DNA of 64,000 bases from Streptomyces sp. yr375 (GTDB lineage: Bacteria > Actinomycetota > Actinomycetes > Streptomycetales > Streptomycetaceae). Shown here piece by piece: positions 1-8,079 of this stretch. Both the position numbers and the translations under genes were made by a program. Location of the stretch: the NCBI RefSeq assembly GCF_900110755.1, contig NZ_FOFF01000021.1, positions 1 to 64,000 on the forward strand. Direction: 5' to 3'. The notes beneath the pieces are model-generated. The model was not told where the DNA came from, searched no databases, and saw only the letters and a program-made list of their open reading frames with translations. Each line of letters starts with the position of its first letter. Position 1 is the first letter of the stretch.

Positions 1-376
1 TGCACCACCAGTACTCCTCCAGCGTCTCCCCCTTCCAGGCGAAGACCGGAACACCCTGCGGGTCGTCGGGCGTGCCGTCCGGCCCGACCGCGATCGCGGC
101 GGCCGCGTGGTCCTGGGTCGAGAAGATGTTGCAGGACGCCCAGCGCACCTCCGCGCCCAGCGCCACCAGGGTCTCGATCAGGACAGCGGTCTGCACCGTC
201 ATGTGCAGCGAGCCGGTGACACGAGCGCCCGCCAGCGGCTGGGACTCGGCGTACTCCTTGCGGATCGCCATCAGACCCGGCATCTCATGCTCGGCGAGAG
301 TGATCTCCTTACGGCCGAAAACGGCCAGGGAAAGATCGGCGACCTTGAAGTCCTGTCGGTTGTCGACAGTCGTCAT
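1..376 (-). CDS. ahcY: S-adenosylhomocysteine hydrolase, N-terminal part
   Basis: This is the 5' end of the adenosylhomocysteinase gene; the rest lies beyond the left edge. The enzyme reversibly splits S-adenosylhomocysteine into adenosine and homocysteine with bound NAD, keeping cytosolic methyltransferases free of product inhibition. The visible 125 codons read MTTVDNRQDFKVADLSLAVF and continue with the family N-terminus: a PGLMAIRKEY segment, GARVTGSLHMTVQTAVLIET (substrate-domain helix) and VRWASCNIFSTQDHAAAAI. The ATG is preceded by a GAGGAG-type ribosome site. The family is normally about 470-490 residues, so about a quarter is visible. Identification is very secure. Confidence 0.96.
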   Translation of the reverse strand, partial: MTTVDNRQDFKVADLSLAVFGRKEITLAEHEMPGLMAIRKEYAESQPLAGARVTGSLHMTVQTAVLIETLVALGAEVRWASCNIFSTQDHAAAAIAVGPDGTPDDPQGVPVFAWKGETLEEYWWC

Positions 377-639
377 GGGGAGCTGCTCCTCGGTGGTTCG
401 GTTCGAGAGGGTGGGTAGGGCTGGTCTGCGCGGCTGTGGGCACATGAGTGCCGGAGGGTTCCCTGAGGGGACCCGGGCATGCCCGTAGTCACGCGCAGCG
501 CAGTCCGTCGGAGGCCCTCTCTCCCTCGGTCGGTCCGCAGTGGGACCGCCCGACCGCCATCAGCAGCGACGTCTGGCTCCGTTCCAAGCTACACCGGAGG
601 CGCCGACTGCCCCAGTCCGCCTCCGGTCGATCGCGCCGG
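377..639 (-). other. Intergenic region with probable ahcY promoter and leader
   Basis: No gene is visible between the end of the cation transporter gene and the ahcY start, so the stretch should hold the ahcY promoter and a leader that could be long. A TAGCTT hexamer at about 588-593 on the minus strand could be a -10 box, but I found no convincing -35. I looked for an SAH riboswitch and could not assemble the conserved core. Confidence 0.4.
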
Positions 640-1620
640 TCAGTGTTCGGCCGGGGGTTGGGCGGGGCCGCCCGGGGTGGCCTTGGGGTCGGGGCCCTTG
701 GCGGCCTCGGTCTCGCTGTAGATGTCGGGTTCGAGGTAGATGACGCGGGCGATGGGGACGGCGGTGCGGATGCGGGTCTCGGCGGCGTTGATGGCGGTGG
801 CGACCTGGGTGGCCGTGTCGTCGTGCTGGACGGCGATCTTGGCGGCGACCAGGAGTTCTTCGGGGCCGAGGTGGAGGGTGCGCATGTGGATGAGGCCGGT
901 GACGGTGTCGCCGTCGACGATGGCGGCCTCGATCTTCTTGACGTCTTCCAGGCCGGCGGCCTCGCCGAGGAGCAGGGACTTGGTCTCGGCGGCCAGGACG
1001 AGGGCGATGAGGATGAGGAGGATGCCGATGCAGAGGGTGCCGATGCCGTCCCAGATGCCGTCGCCGGTGAGGAGGGCGAGGCCGACGCCGCCGAGGGCGA
1101 GGACGAGACCGATCAGCGCGCCGAAGTCCTCGAGGAGGACGACGGGCAGCTCGGGGGCCTTGGCGCGGCGGACGAACTGGGACCAGGAGAGCGAGCCGCG
1201 CAGTTCGTTGGACTCCCGGATGGCGGTGCGGAAGGAGAAGCCCTCGGCGATGATCGCGAAGACGAGGACGCCGATGGGCCAGTACCAGTGCTCGATCTCG
1301 TGCGGGTGCTTGATCTTCTCGTAGCCCTCGTAGACGGCGAACATGCCGCCGACGGAGAAGAGGACGATGGAGACGAGGAAGGCGTAGATGTAGCGTTCGC
1401 GGCCGTAGCCGAAGGGGTGTTGGGGGGTGGCTTCGCGCTGGGCCTTCTTGCCGCCGATGAGGAGCAGGGCCTGGTTGCCGGAGTCGGCGAGCGAGTGCAC
1501 GCCTTCGGCGAGCATCGACGACGAGCCGCTGAAGGCGAACGCCACGAACTTCGATGCCGCGATCGCGAGGTTGGCGCCGAGTGCCGCCACGATCGCTTTG
1601 GTGCCGCCTGACGCGCTCAT
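640..1620 (-). CDS. CDF family cation efflux transporter
   Basis: Cation diffusion facilitator protein of 326 residues, a size usual for the family; CDF proteins export Zn2+, Fe2+, Co2+ or similar ions from the cytosol in exchange for protons. The N-terminal half holds several hydrophobic helices, and the segment EGVHSLADSGNQALLLIGGK at about residues 39-58 carries the family's HxxxD-type metal-site pattern in TM2. The C-terminal third (about 215-305) is the soluble cytoplasmic domain, followed by a Pro/Gly-rich tail. It starts with ATG (MSASGGTK). The order ahcY, transporter, manA is on one strand, but the gaps leave room for separate promoters. The metal specificity cannot be read from the sequence. 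Confidence 0.88.
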   Translation of the reverse strand: MSASGGTKAIVAALGANLAIAASKFVAFAFSGSSSMLAEGVHSLADSGNQALLLIGGKKAQREATPQHPFGYGRERYIYAFLVSIVLFSVGGMFAVYEGYEKIKHPHEIEHWYWPIGVLVFAIIAEGFSFRTAIRESNELRGSLSWSQFVRRAKAPELPVVLLEDFGALIGLVLALGGVGLALLTGDGIWDGIGTLCIGILLILIALVLAAETKSLLLGEAAGLEDVKKIEAAIVDGDTVTGLIHMRTLHLGPEELLVAAKIAVQHDDTATQVATAINAAETRIRTAVPIARVIYLEPDIYSETEAAKGPDPKATPGGPAQPPAEH

Positions 1621-1745
1621 GTGTTCGCGTTGTCCCTTCGCCTTCGTCTGTCCGGTTCGTCGGCCGGGTCTTTGCCCGGGCTTTGCCGGTGGGTCATTCT
1701 TGCAGCCCTCCGGGGCGACGCCGCGTCAGGTATCCACAAGCCCGG

Positions 1746-2897
1746 TCAGACAATCACAGTGGCTCGGAAGAGGGTTCCCGCGCCGGAGGCCTCGGTCCGC
1801 TCGCCGGCCGGGACGAAGACGGACTGGCCGGGTGTCAGATCGTGTTCTCCGGCCAGGACCGTGCCGGCCGTGCAGAGCAGGATCTGCGGGGTGGCGAGCG
1901 TCAGGTCGTGGGCGTCGCCGCCCTCGGTGAGGACGTACCGGGAGAGGCGGAACTCGTCGATCGGGGTGTCGTAGAGCTCTTCGCCGTCGGGGGACGCCTC
2001 CGGGCGCAGGATGCCGGGGTCGCCGGGTTCGAAGCGGACGACGCGCAGGAGTTCGGGGACGTCGACGTGCTTGGGGGTGAGGCCGCAGCGCAGGACGTTG
2101 TCGGAGTTGGCCATGATCTCGACGCCGAGGCCGCTGAGGTAGGCGTGCGGGATGCCGGCGCCGAGGAACAGGGCCTCGCCGGGCTGGAGTCGGACGTGGT
2201 TCAGCAGCATGGCGGCGATGACGCCGGGGTCGCCGGGGTAGTGGTGGGCGATGCCGGCGTAGGGGGCGTAGTCGCCGCCGAGGCGGTCGCAGGCGGTCGC
2301 GGCGGCGGTGACGGTGTGGGCGGTCTCCGCGCGGTCGGCGGTGAGGATCGCGGTGAGGACCTCGCGCAGGGCGGCCTCTTCGGGGTGGGCGCGCAGGAGG
2401 TCGACGTACGGCTTGAGGGAGTCGACGCCGAGGCCGTCGAGGAGGTCGGCGGCTTGGGCCGGGGCGCGGAAGCCGCAGAGGCCGTCGAACTCGGTGAGGG
2501 CGCAGATGAGTTCGGGCTTGTGGTTGGCGTCCTTGTAGTTGCGGTGCGGGGCGTCGACGGGGATGCCGCGGCGCTCTTCGTCCTCGTATCCCTCCTTGGC
2601 CTGTGTCAGGTCGGGGTGGACCTGGAGGGAGAGGGGGGCGCCGGCGGCGAGGATCTTGAGGAGGAAGGGGAGGCGGGGGCCGAACTTGCTGACGGTCGGC
2701 TCGCCGAGTTCGCGTCGCGGGTCGGCCTCGATGACCTCTACGAGGGTGCCCTGGGCGGTGCGCGAGGGTGCGCCCGGGTGGGCGCCCATCCACATCTCGG
2801 CCTGCGGTTCGCCGGTCGGCGTGGTGCCGAGGAGGTGCGGGATCGCGGTGGGGGAACCCCAGGCGTAGGGGCGGATGGTGTTGTCGAGGCGGTCCAT
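1746..2897 (-). CDS. manA: Mannose-6-phosphate isomerase, class I
   Basis: Zinc-dependent isomerase interconverting fructose-6-phosphate and mannose-6-phosphate, feeding GDP-mannose synthesis or allowing growth on mannose. The start MDRLDNTIRPYAWGSPTAIP is typical of type I PMI. The zinc-site region is visible as PLSLQVHPDLTQAKEG and NHKPELICAL, and the cupin motif GEALFLGAGIPHAYLSGLG with NSDNVLRCGLTPKHVDVPEL follows near residues 250-290. The length of 383 residues is normal. The open frame runs further upstream, but that part overlaps the SIS gene in another frame, so the ATG at 2897 is chosen. With the SIS protein, Trm112 protein and phosphomannomutase upstream it forms a same-strand mannose-phosphate block. 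Confidence 0.95.
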   Translation of the reverse strand: MDRLDNTIRPYAWGSPTAIPHLLGTTPTGEPQAEMWMGAHPGAPSRTAQGTLVEVIEADPRRELGEPTVSKFGPRLPFLLKILAAGAPLSLQVHPDLTQAKEGYEDEERRGIPVDAPHRNYKDANHKPELICALTEFDGLCGFRAPAQAADLLDGLGVDSLKPYVDLLRAHPEEAALREVLTAILTADRAETAHTVTAAATACDRLGGDYAPYAGIAHHYPGDPGVIAAMLLNHVRLQPGEALFLGAGIPHAYLSGLGVEIMANSDNVLRCGLTPKHVDVPELLRVVRFEPGDPGILRPEASPDGEELYDTPIDEFRLSRYVLTEGGDAHDLTLATPQILLCTAGTVLAGEHDLTPGQSVFVPAGERTEASGAGTLFRATVIV

Positions 2898-3028
2898 GCG
2901 GTTCTTTCTGCCGTTCTCTCTGCCTGCGCGTTCTCGGTCGGCTGTCGTATGTCGTCCGTCGTGTGTCGCCCGTTGCCGTCCGCCGTCGGCCGACGGTGGG
3001 CTGTCGGTCGTCGGTTGTCGGGGGTGCG

Positions 3029-4162
3029 TCAGGCTCCTGAGGCGAGGGCCAGGTAGACGGCGGCGAAGTCGGTGGTGGCGATCAGTTCGGCGAGGGTGAC
3101 GAGTTCGTCGCCTGCCTCGGGTTCGAGTTCGCTGATCGGTGTGTCGTGGCCGAGGGCCAGTTCGCGGGCGGCCGGGGCGGCGGTGAGGCCGCCGATCGGG
3201 CGGTCGCGCAGCAGCACCACGCGCGCGTGCAGGGCGGGGGGTTCTTCGACGCGGTCGCGGAAGAAGTCGTCCGGGTCGGCGCTGGCGGCGAGGGGGCCGG
3301 CGAGGAGGGCGTTGTGTTCGGCGAGCGCCTCGGGGAGTTCGGCGACGAGGGCGGGGCGGCCGGCGAGTTCGGCGAGGGCGGCGGCGAAGCGGCGGCCCGC
3401 GGGGCCGGCCGAGGTGCCTTCGGTCCAGATCACCGGGAGGGCGTCGGCGAGTTCGGCGGCCAGGGTCTTCGCCGGGTTGCTGTAGGTCGCGATGGCGGGG
3501 CCGCAGCGTTCGGCGATCCGGTCGAGCCGGTCGGCGACCTTCTCGATCTCCTCGGGCGGGGCGGAGAGCAGGGCGATGCGGTCGAGGAGGGCGAGGAGGG
3601 GGGTGAGGAGGGCCCACAGGACGCCGGGGGCGGACGCGGCGACGGGGGGCTGCTCGTCCTGTTCGTACGGGGCGGTGGCCAGCGGGACGAAGAGGCCGTG
3701 CGTGGCGGTGAGCGCCTCGCCGAGGGGGGTGGCGGCGGGGGCCACGGCGACGACGGTGCAGCCTCGCCGGTAGGCCTGCTCGGCGAGGAGCGAGAGGCCG
3801 GGTTCGCTGCCGTCGGGGGTGGTGATGAGGAGCAGGTCCACGGAGCCTGCCCAGCCGGGGAGTTCCCAGCGCAGGGCGCCTGCGGCGGGGGCGACTCCGG
3901 TGGGCGCCAGGCGGATGACGGGGCAGGCGGCGCCGGCGAGGGTGCCGAGGAGGTCGGCGACGCAGGTGGCGGCGGCGCCGGGGCCCGCGATGAGGATCGC
4001 GCGCGGGCGGCCGTCCGGTTTGAGCGCGTGGACGCCGGCCTCGGCCGCGTGCCGGGCGGCCGTGCGGACGCGGGCGCCGGCCTCGGCCGCGCCGCGCAGG
4101 AGGGCTCGGCGGTCGGCCTCGGCGAGGGCCTCCGGCGTGTCGAGCAGCGAGTCGTCGAGCAT
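3029..4162 (-). CDS. SIS domain protein, PGI/PMI-like
   Basis: Sugar isomerase (SIS) fold protein of 377 residues. The N-terminal half contains a nucleotide/sugar-phosphate-like segment, DGRPRAILIAGPGAAATCVA at about residues 51-70, and the C-terminal half resembles the bacterial phosphoglucose/phosphomannose isomerase C-terminal domain, with SNPAKTLAAELADALPVIWT and an AEHNALLAG segment. Between manA and manB, a role in hexose-phosphate isomerisation or in regulating it is likely. The usual catalytic Glu/His/Lys positions of a bifunctional PGI/PMI could not be confirmed by eye, so it may be a non-enzymatic paralog. The next gene upstream, the Trm112 protein, stops about 170 bp away. Confidence 0.8.
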   Translation of the reverse strand: MLDDSLLDTPEALAEADRRALLRGAAEAGARVRTAARHAAEAGVHALKPDGRPRAILIAGPGAAATCVADLLGTLAGAACPVIRLAPTGVAPAAGALRWELPGWAGSVDLLLITTPDGSEPGLSLLAEQAYRRGCTVVAVAPAATPLGEALTATHGLFVPLATAPYEQDEQPPVAASAPGVLWALLTPLLALLDRIALLSAPPEEIEKVADRLDRIAERCGPAIATYSNPAKTLAAELADALPVIWTEGTSAGPAGRRFAAALAELAGRPALVAELPEALAEHNALLAGPLAASADPDDFFRDRVEEPPALHARVVLLRDRPIGGLTAAPAARELALGHDTPISELEPEAGDELVTLAELIATTDFAAVYLALASGA

Positions 4163-4333
4163 GGCGGCAGTCTCCGATCGCCTGGGGCGTCGTCGGGTTG
4201 CGGGGCCCGGGGCGGGTGTGGCGGCGGGGGTTGGGGGCCGAGCTGTATCCCGTTCGCCCGTTCGCCCGTTCGCCCGTTCCTCCGGGTTCCGGTCCCAGGT
4301 CCCAGTCCCCGGTTTCTTCCCCGCGGTGTGCTG

Positions 4334-4504
4334 TTACGCGGGGTTGCGGGCCTCGTCGACGAGGAGGACGGGGATGCCGTCGCGGACGGGGTACGCCAGA
4401 CCGCAGTCCTGGCCCGTGCAGATCAGCTCCGTGTCCTGCACCTTGAGGGGGGCGTGGCAGGCGGGGCAGGCGAGGATCTCCAGGAGGCCGGCTTCGAGCG
4501 GCAT
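4334..4504 (-). CDS. Trm112 family zinc-ribbon-like protein
   Basis: A 56-residue protein starting MPLEAGLLEILACPACHAPL. It has two cysteine pairs, CPAC at residues 13-16 and a second pair in CTGQDCG around residues 33-38, and ends in the typical YPVRDGIPVLLVDEAR segment. Members of this family (YcaR/Trm112) are small zinc-binding proteins; the eukaryotic one activates methyltransferases, while the bacterial role is unclear. It sits between the SIS gene and manB on the same strand, an arrangement I remember from other actinomycetes. Its small size means it is easily missed, but the translation matches the family end to end. Confidence 0.9.
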   Translation of the reverse strand: MPLEAGLLEILACPACHAPLKVQDTELICTGQDCGLAYPVRDGIPVLLVDEARNPA

Positions 4505-4632
4505 GGGGTTTCCCTTCGGGGTGGCGGGTGTGTGGTGCGGTGCGCGGATGCGCCTGGTCGCGGATGTGCCTGGTCAGGGTACCGCTGGTGGGGGTGGGGT
4601 GCGGGGGTTGCCGGCCGCTCCGGGTACGGGGT

Positions 4633-6039
4633 TCAGGCTCGGATGACGGCGAGGGCCTCGTCGCGGATTTTGGTCATCGTCGGTTCGTCGCGGGCTTCCG
4701 CGTTGAGGCGGAGGAGGGGTTCCGTGTTGGAGGGGCGGACGTTGAACCACCAGTCGGTGGCGGAGACGGTGAGGCCGTCGAGTTCGTCCAGGGTGACGTC
4801 CGCGCGGTTGCCGTAGGCCGCCTTGATCGCGGCGATGCGGTCGGCCTGGTCGGCGACCGTGGAGTTGATCTCGCCGGAGCCGGTGTAGCGGTCGTAGGCG
4901 GAGACCAGTGCGGACAGGGGGGCGTCCTGGCCGCCCAGGGCCGCGAGGACGTGGAGGGCGGCCAGCATGCCGGTGTCGGCGTTCCAGAAGTCCTTGAAGT
5001 AGTAGTGGGCCGAGTGTTCGCCGCCGAAGATCGCGCCGGAGCGGGCCATCTCCGCCTTGATGAAGGAGTGGCCCACGCGGGTGCGGACGGGGGTGCCGCC
5101 GTTCTCGCGCACCACCTCCGGGACGGTCCGGGAGGTGATCAGGTTGTGGATGATCGTGCCCTTGCCGCCGTTGCGGGCGAGTTCGCGGGCGGCGACCAGG
5201 GCCGTGATCACGGACGGGGAGACCGGCTCGCCCCGCTCGTCGACGACGAAGCAGCGGTCGGCGTCGCCGTCGAAGGCGAGGCCGAGGTCGGCTTCCTCTT
5301 CGCGGACGCGCCTTTGCAGGTCCACGAGGTTGGCCGGGTCCAGGGGGTTGGCCTCGTGGTTGGGGAAGGTGCCGTCCAACTCGAAGTACAGGGGCACGAG
5401 GGTCAGGGGCAGGCCCTCGAAGACCGTGGGGACGGTGTGGCCGCCCATGCCGTTGCCCGCGTCGACCACGACCTTCAGGGGGCGGATGGAGGTCAGGTCG
5501 ACAAGTCCGCGGAGGTGCGCCGCGTAGTCCTTCAACGTGTCGGTCCGGGAGATCGTTCCCGGCTCCGCCGCCGTCTTGGGCGCGGCATCGGCGTCGCGGG
5601 CGTCCGTGTCCGTATCCGTATCCGCGTCCCTGTCCATCCAGCCTTCCACCAGTTCGCGGATCTCCGTCAGGCCGGTGTCCTGGCCTACGGGGGCCGCGCC
5701 CGCGCGGCACAGCTTGATGCCGTTGTAGCGGGCCGGGTTGTGCGAGGCCGTGAACATGGCGCCGGGCAGGTTCAGCGCGCCCGAGGCGTAGTAGAGCTGG
5801 TCCGTGGAGCACAGGCCGATCTGTGTGACGTGCACGCCGCGTGCCGCCGCTCCGCGCGCGAAGGCGTCGGTGAGGCCGGGTGAGGAGGGGCGCATGTCGT
5901 GGCCGACGACGATCGCCTCGGCGCCGGTCACCTGGGCGAAGGCGGCCCCGAAGAGCTCGGCCAGGGACTCGTCCCACTGGTCGGGGACCACCCCGCGCAC
6001 GTCGTACGCCTTCACGATCTGTGACAGATCAGCAGCCAC
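4633..6039 (-). CDS. manB: Phosphomannomutase/phosphoglucomutase
   Basis: Alpha-D-phosphohexomutase interconverting mannose-6-phosphate and mannose-1-phosphate in the cytosol, the step between ManA and GDP-mannose formation. The four family signatures are visible: the phosphoserine loop MFTASHNPARYNGIKL, the metal-binding DGDADRCFVVDE, the sugar-binding GEHSAHYYF and the phosphate-binding RPSNTEPLLRL near the C-terminus. I start at the GTG at 6039 (VAADLSQIVKAYDVRG) because AGGAAGG lies six bases upstream; an open extension of 20 codons to 6099 lacks family similarity. The product is 468 residues, normal for the family. A linker near residues 140-165 is an unusual Asp/Thr run, DADTDTDTDARDADA, probably a surface insertion. 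Confidence 0.95.
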   Translation of the reverse strand: MAADLSQIVKAYDVRGVVPDQWDESLAELFGAAFAQVTGAEAIVVGHDMRPSSPGLTDAFARGAAARGVHVTQIGLCSTDQLYYASGALNLPGAMFTASHNPARYNGIKLCRAGAAPVGQDTGLTEIRELVEGWMDRDADTDTDTDARDADAAPKTAAEPGTISRTDTLKDYAAHLRGLVDLTSIRPLKVVVDAGNGMGGHTVPTVFEGLPLTLVPLYFELDGTFPNHEANPLDPANLVDLQRRVREEEADLGLAFDGDADRCFVVDERGEPVSPSVITALVAARELARNGGKGTIIHNLITSRTVPEVVRENGGTPVRTRVGHSFIKAEMARSGAIFGGEHSAHYYFKDFWNADTGMLAALHVLAALGGQDAPLSALVSAYDRYTGSGEINSTVADQADRIAAIKAAYGNRADVTLDELDGLTVSATDWWFNVRPSNTEPLLRLNAEARDEPTMTKIRDEALAVIRA

Positions 6040-6102
6040 GGCCAGCCTTCCTGAAGTCCTTGAAGCCCCTGAGGCCCTTGACGTCCTATGGGTCACCACA
6101 AA

Positions 6103-6683
6103 CTACCCGGGCCGCTTCGGCGTCGGCTGTGAGGTCTCCGTCGGTCGAGGGCGGGGGCCAGGAGTTGCGGGGACGGGCCCGGCTCGTGGGCGGTCGCGGC
6201 CCATTCCTTCAGCGCCACGCGCGCGTGGACGCCCAGTACGGCCGCGATGACGATCCCGGCGAGCAGGACGAGCGGTACGACGAGGGCGAGCAGCGGGGTC
6301 TGGCGACCCGCCGCAGAGGCCACGGTGTCCAGCGGCAGGGCCGGTGACCTGGGCCAGGGGCACGACCGGGGCGCCCATCGCGCCGAAGGCGACGGGTGCG
6401 GACGGTCATCCGGTACACCCGCAGGGCGTTGACGACGATCCACGGGATCGGGAAGAGGCCGAAGACGCTCCCTGGGCGGCGCTGGAGAGCGTCTGGCGAT
6501 GGGCGTGCGGTAAGGGGCGAGGCGGGCGACCAGAACGGCCGTCAGAAGGCCGGTCAGGCCCGCCAGATGGGCTTCGAGGCGGACGGCGCCGAGGAGGACC
6601 AGGACAATCACGAGGGGCAGGGCCGCGACGAGGGCGGACAGGCCGAGCGAGCTGGCGGCGGGTTCGAGTTCCTGGACGTACAC
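6103..6683 (-). pseudogene. Relic of an L-lactate permease (LctP) gene
   Basis: The minus strand carries pieces of an LctP-type permease in different frames. From 6683 an intact start reads MYVQELEPAASSLGLSALVA followed by PLVIVLVLLGAVRLEAHLAG, which is the LctP N-terminus. Near 6480-6410 the reading shifts and the next piece reads GLFPIPWIVVNALRVYRMTV in another frame. Then MGAPVVPLAQVTG and a piece with GRQTPLLALVVPLVLL return, again with a frame change, before a short unrelated tail. The usual protein is over 500 residues, so most of it has been deleted. No single frame could give a working transporter. It lies just upstream of manB and is probably an old inactivated gene. Confidence 0.78.
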
Positions 6684-6842
6684 GGGTGCACCCGATCCCG
6701 ACCACAGTCCCGGCCCCGGTCACGTTTCCGGTGGTGTTCCGTCGCGCGGAAAGCGGTTTCTCGGTTTCGGCTGGACGGGATGGTCGTATCCGCGACGACG
6801 GCACGTCAATCGGCGTGCGTCAGTCTGTGGGGCGGGAAGTGG

Positions 6843-7265
6843 TCAGTTGTCCGGCGAGCGGAGGACTCGGAGGTGGCCGCGGCGGGCGACCTCCATGGGG
6901 TCTACCGCGCGTCGGCCTGCGCCGGGGCCGGCCGTGCGGTCCTGGGGGCGGGCCGCTTCGCGGACGGCGTTGGCAAGCGCTTCCAGGTCGTCGCCGCTGG
7001 GGCGCGCGGGGGCCGAGCTGTCGAGGAGCCGGACGACCTCCCAGCCGCGCGGGGCGGTGAGGCGCTCGGAGTGCTCGGCGCACAGGTCGTAGCAGTGGGG
7101 TTCGGCGTAGGTGGCGAGCGGGCCGAGGACCGCGGTCGAGTCGGCGTAGACGTACGTCAGCGTCGCGACGGCGGGTCGGCCGCAGGCGGTGCGCGAACAG
7201 CGACGTACAGGGCTCACGACGTTGGACGGTACCGCACTCTTGAACGGGCCGCGACGACTCTCCAC
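6843..7265 (-). CDS. DUF3499 family protein
   Basis: An actinobacterial conserved protein of unknown function. The core reads VRRCSRTACGRPAVATLTYV, then AVLGPLATYAEPHCYDLCAE and PRGWEVVRLL; four cysteines in two pairs (CSRTAC and CYDLC) suggest a small metal-binding or zinc-ribbon-like domain. I chose the GTG at 7265 (VESRRGPF) because GGAG stands seven bases upstream; the frame is open to an ATG at 7349, which has no obvious ribosome site. It is divergent from the metallopeptidase gene at 7527, with about 260 bp between. This pairing near whiB is conserved in Streptomyces as far as I recall. Function unknown. Confidence 0.82.
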   Translation of the reverse strand: MESRRGPFKSAVPSNVVSPVRRCSRTACGRPAVATLTYVYADSTAVLGPLATYAEPHCYDLCAEHSERLTAPRGWEVVRLLDSSAPARPSGDDLEALANAVREAARPQDRTAGPGAGRRAVDPMEVARRGHLRVLRSPDN

Positions 7266-7526
7266 CAGGTCACTCCACCGTGTCGGGTTGCGAAACGCCC
7301 CACGCGCCACTCCAGTCATACCCCGCTGACCTGCGCGAACACCAGTCATTCGGCGCAGGAAGACGTCGGTCCGCGGTCATCGTGTGGCACAAACAGCATC
7401 AATTGCCGCGAGTTCGCCGGTCTGGGAGAGATACGGATTCGAGCCCAACCTTGGCTGGAATGGTCATCCTGTGACATGCGGCGCGGGCCGGGGACCGGGT
7501 CGGGGCGGGGCTACGCTTCAGTAGTG

Positions 7527-7976
7527 ATGGACAGCCCCGTACCGCCCCCCGCCGCAGGCCCCGGCCCCCGTCGTCGCGATCGCCACGGACGGGGCATGCG
7601 GGGGCCGATCGCGCCGCCCCAGGTGCCGTTGGCCGCCAGCCGCGCGGAGGTGTTCGCGGATCTCGTGCAGGACTCCGTGGAGCGGCTGGAGCGGCGGTGG
7701 CCGCAGCTCGCCGACATCGACTTCGTGGTGCTGGAGGTGCCGCGCCTGGACGCGACCCCGGAGCCGTGGAACGACGAGGCCGTCCCGTTGGGCGGGACGA
7801 TGGCCGCGCGTGAGGGGCGGCGGGCGCGGGTCGTGGTCTACCGGCGGCCGGTGGAGATCCGCACCAAGGGGCGCGACGAACGGGCCGCGTTGGTGCACGA
7901 GGTGGTCGTGGAGCAGGTCGCGGAGCTGCTGGGGCAGACGCCGGAGGCGGTGGATCCGCGCTACGGCGAGGACTGA
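7527..7976 (+). CDS. Minimal metallopeptidase-like (zincin, PF06262-type) protein
   Basis: A 149-residue protein of the small bacterial zincin family. An acidic domain with AEVFADLVQDSVERLERRWP and DIDFVVLEVPRLD leads to VVVYRRPVEIRTKGRDERAA and the metal-site region ALVHEVVVEQVAELLG at about residues 125-140. The usual HExxH is HEVVV here, so only the first His and the Glu are kept, and the enzyme may bind metal differently or be inactive. The start could be the ATG at 7527 or the GTG directly before it. An Arg/Pro-rich N-terminal 30 residues precede the domain. No signal peptide or membrane helix is seen. Confidence 0.82.
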   Translation: MDSPVPPPAAGPGPRRRDRHGRGMRGPIAPPQVPLAASRAEVFADLVQDSVERLERRWPQLADIDFVVLEVPRLDATPEPWNDEAVPLGGTMAAREGRRARVVVYRRPVEIRTKGRDERAALVHEVVVEQVAELLGQTPEAVDPRYGED

Positions 7977-8079
7977 GCGCCGCCCGGCCCGGCGCTCCCT
8001 CTGTTGCCGCTCGGTCATCCCTCTTTCGGGGTACCTCTGCCGCCCGTTCGGGTCAGTGCCTGCTTCTGCCTGCCTCTGC

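Noticed and set aside
377..600. Possible SAH riboswitch before ahcY
   Set aside because: I could not build the conserved SAH-binding core or pseudoknot from the leader; only a GAGGAGC-like patch next to the start was similar, and that is the ribosome site.
448..1611. A plus-strand open frame opposite the cation transporter
   Set aside because: Composition is almost only Gly, Asp, Glu, Ala and Leu, the mirror of the real gene.
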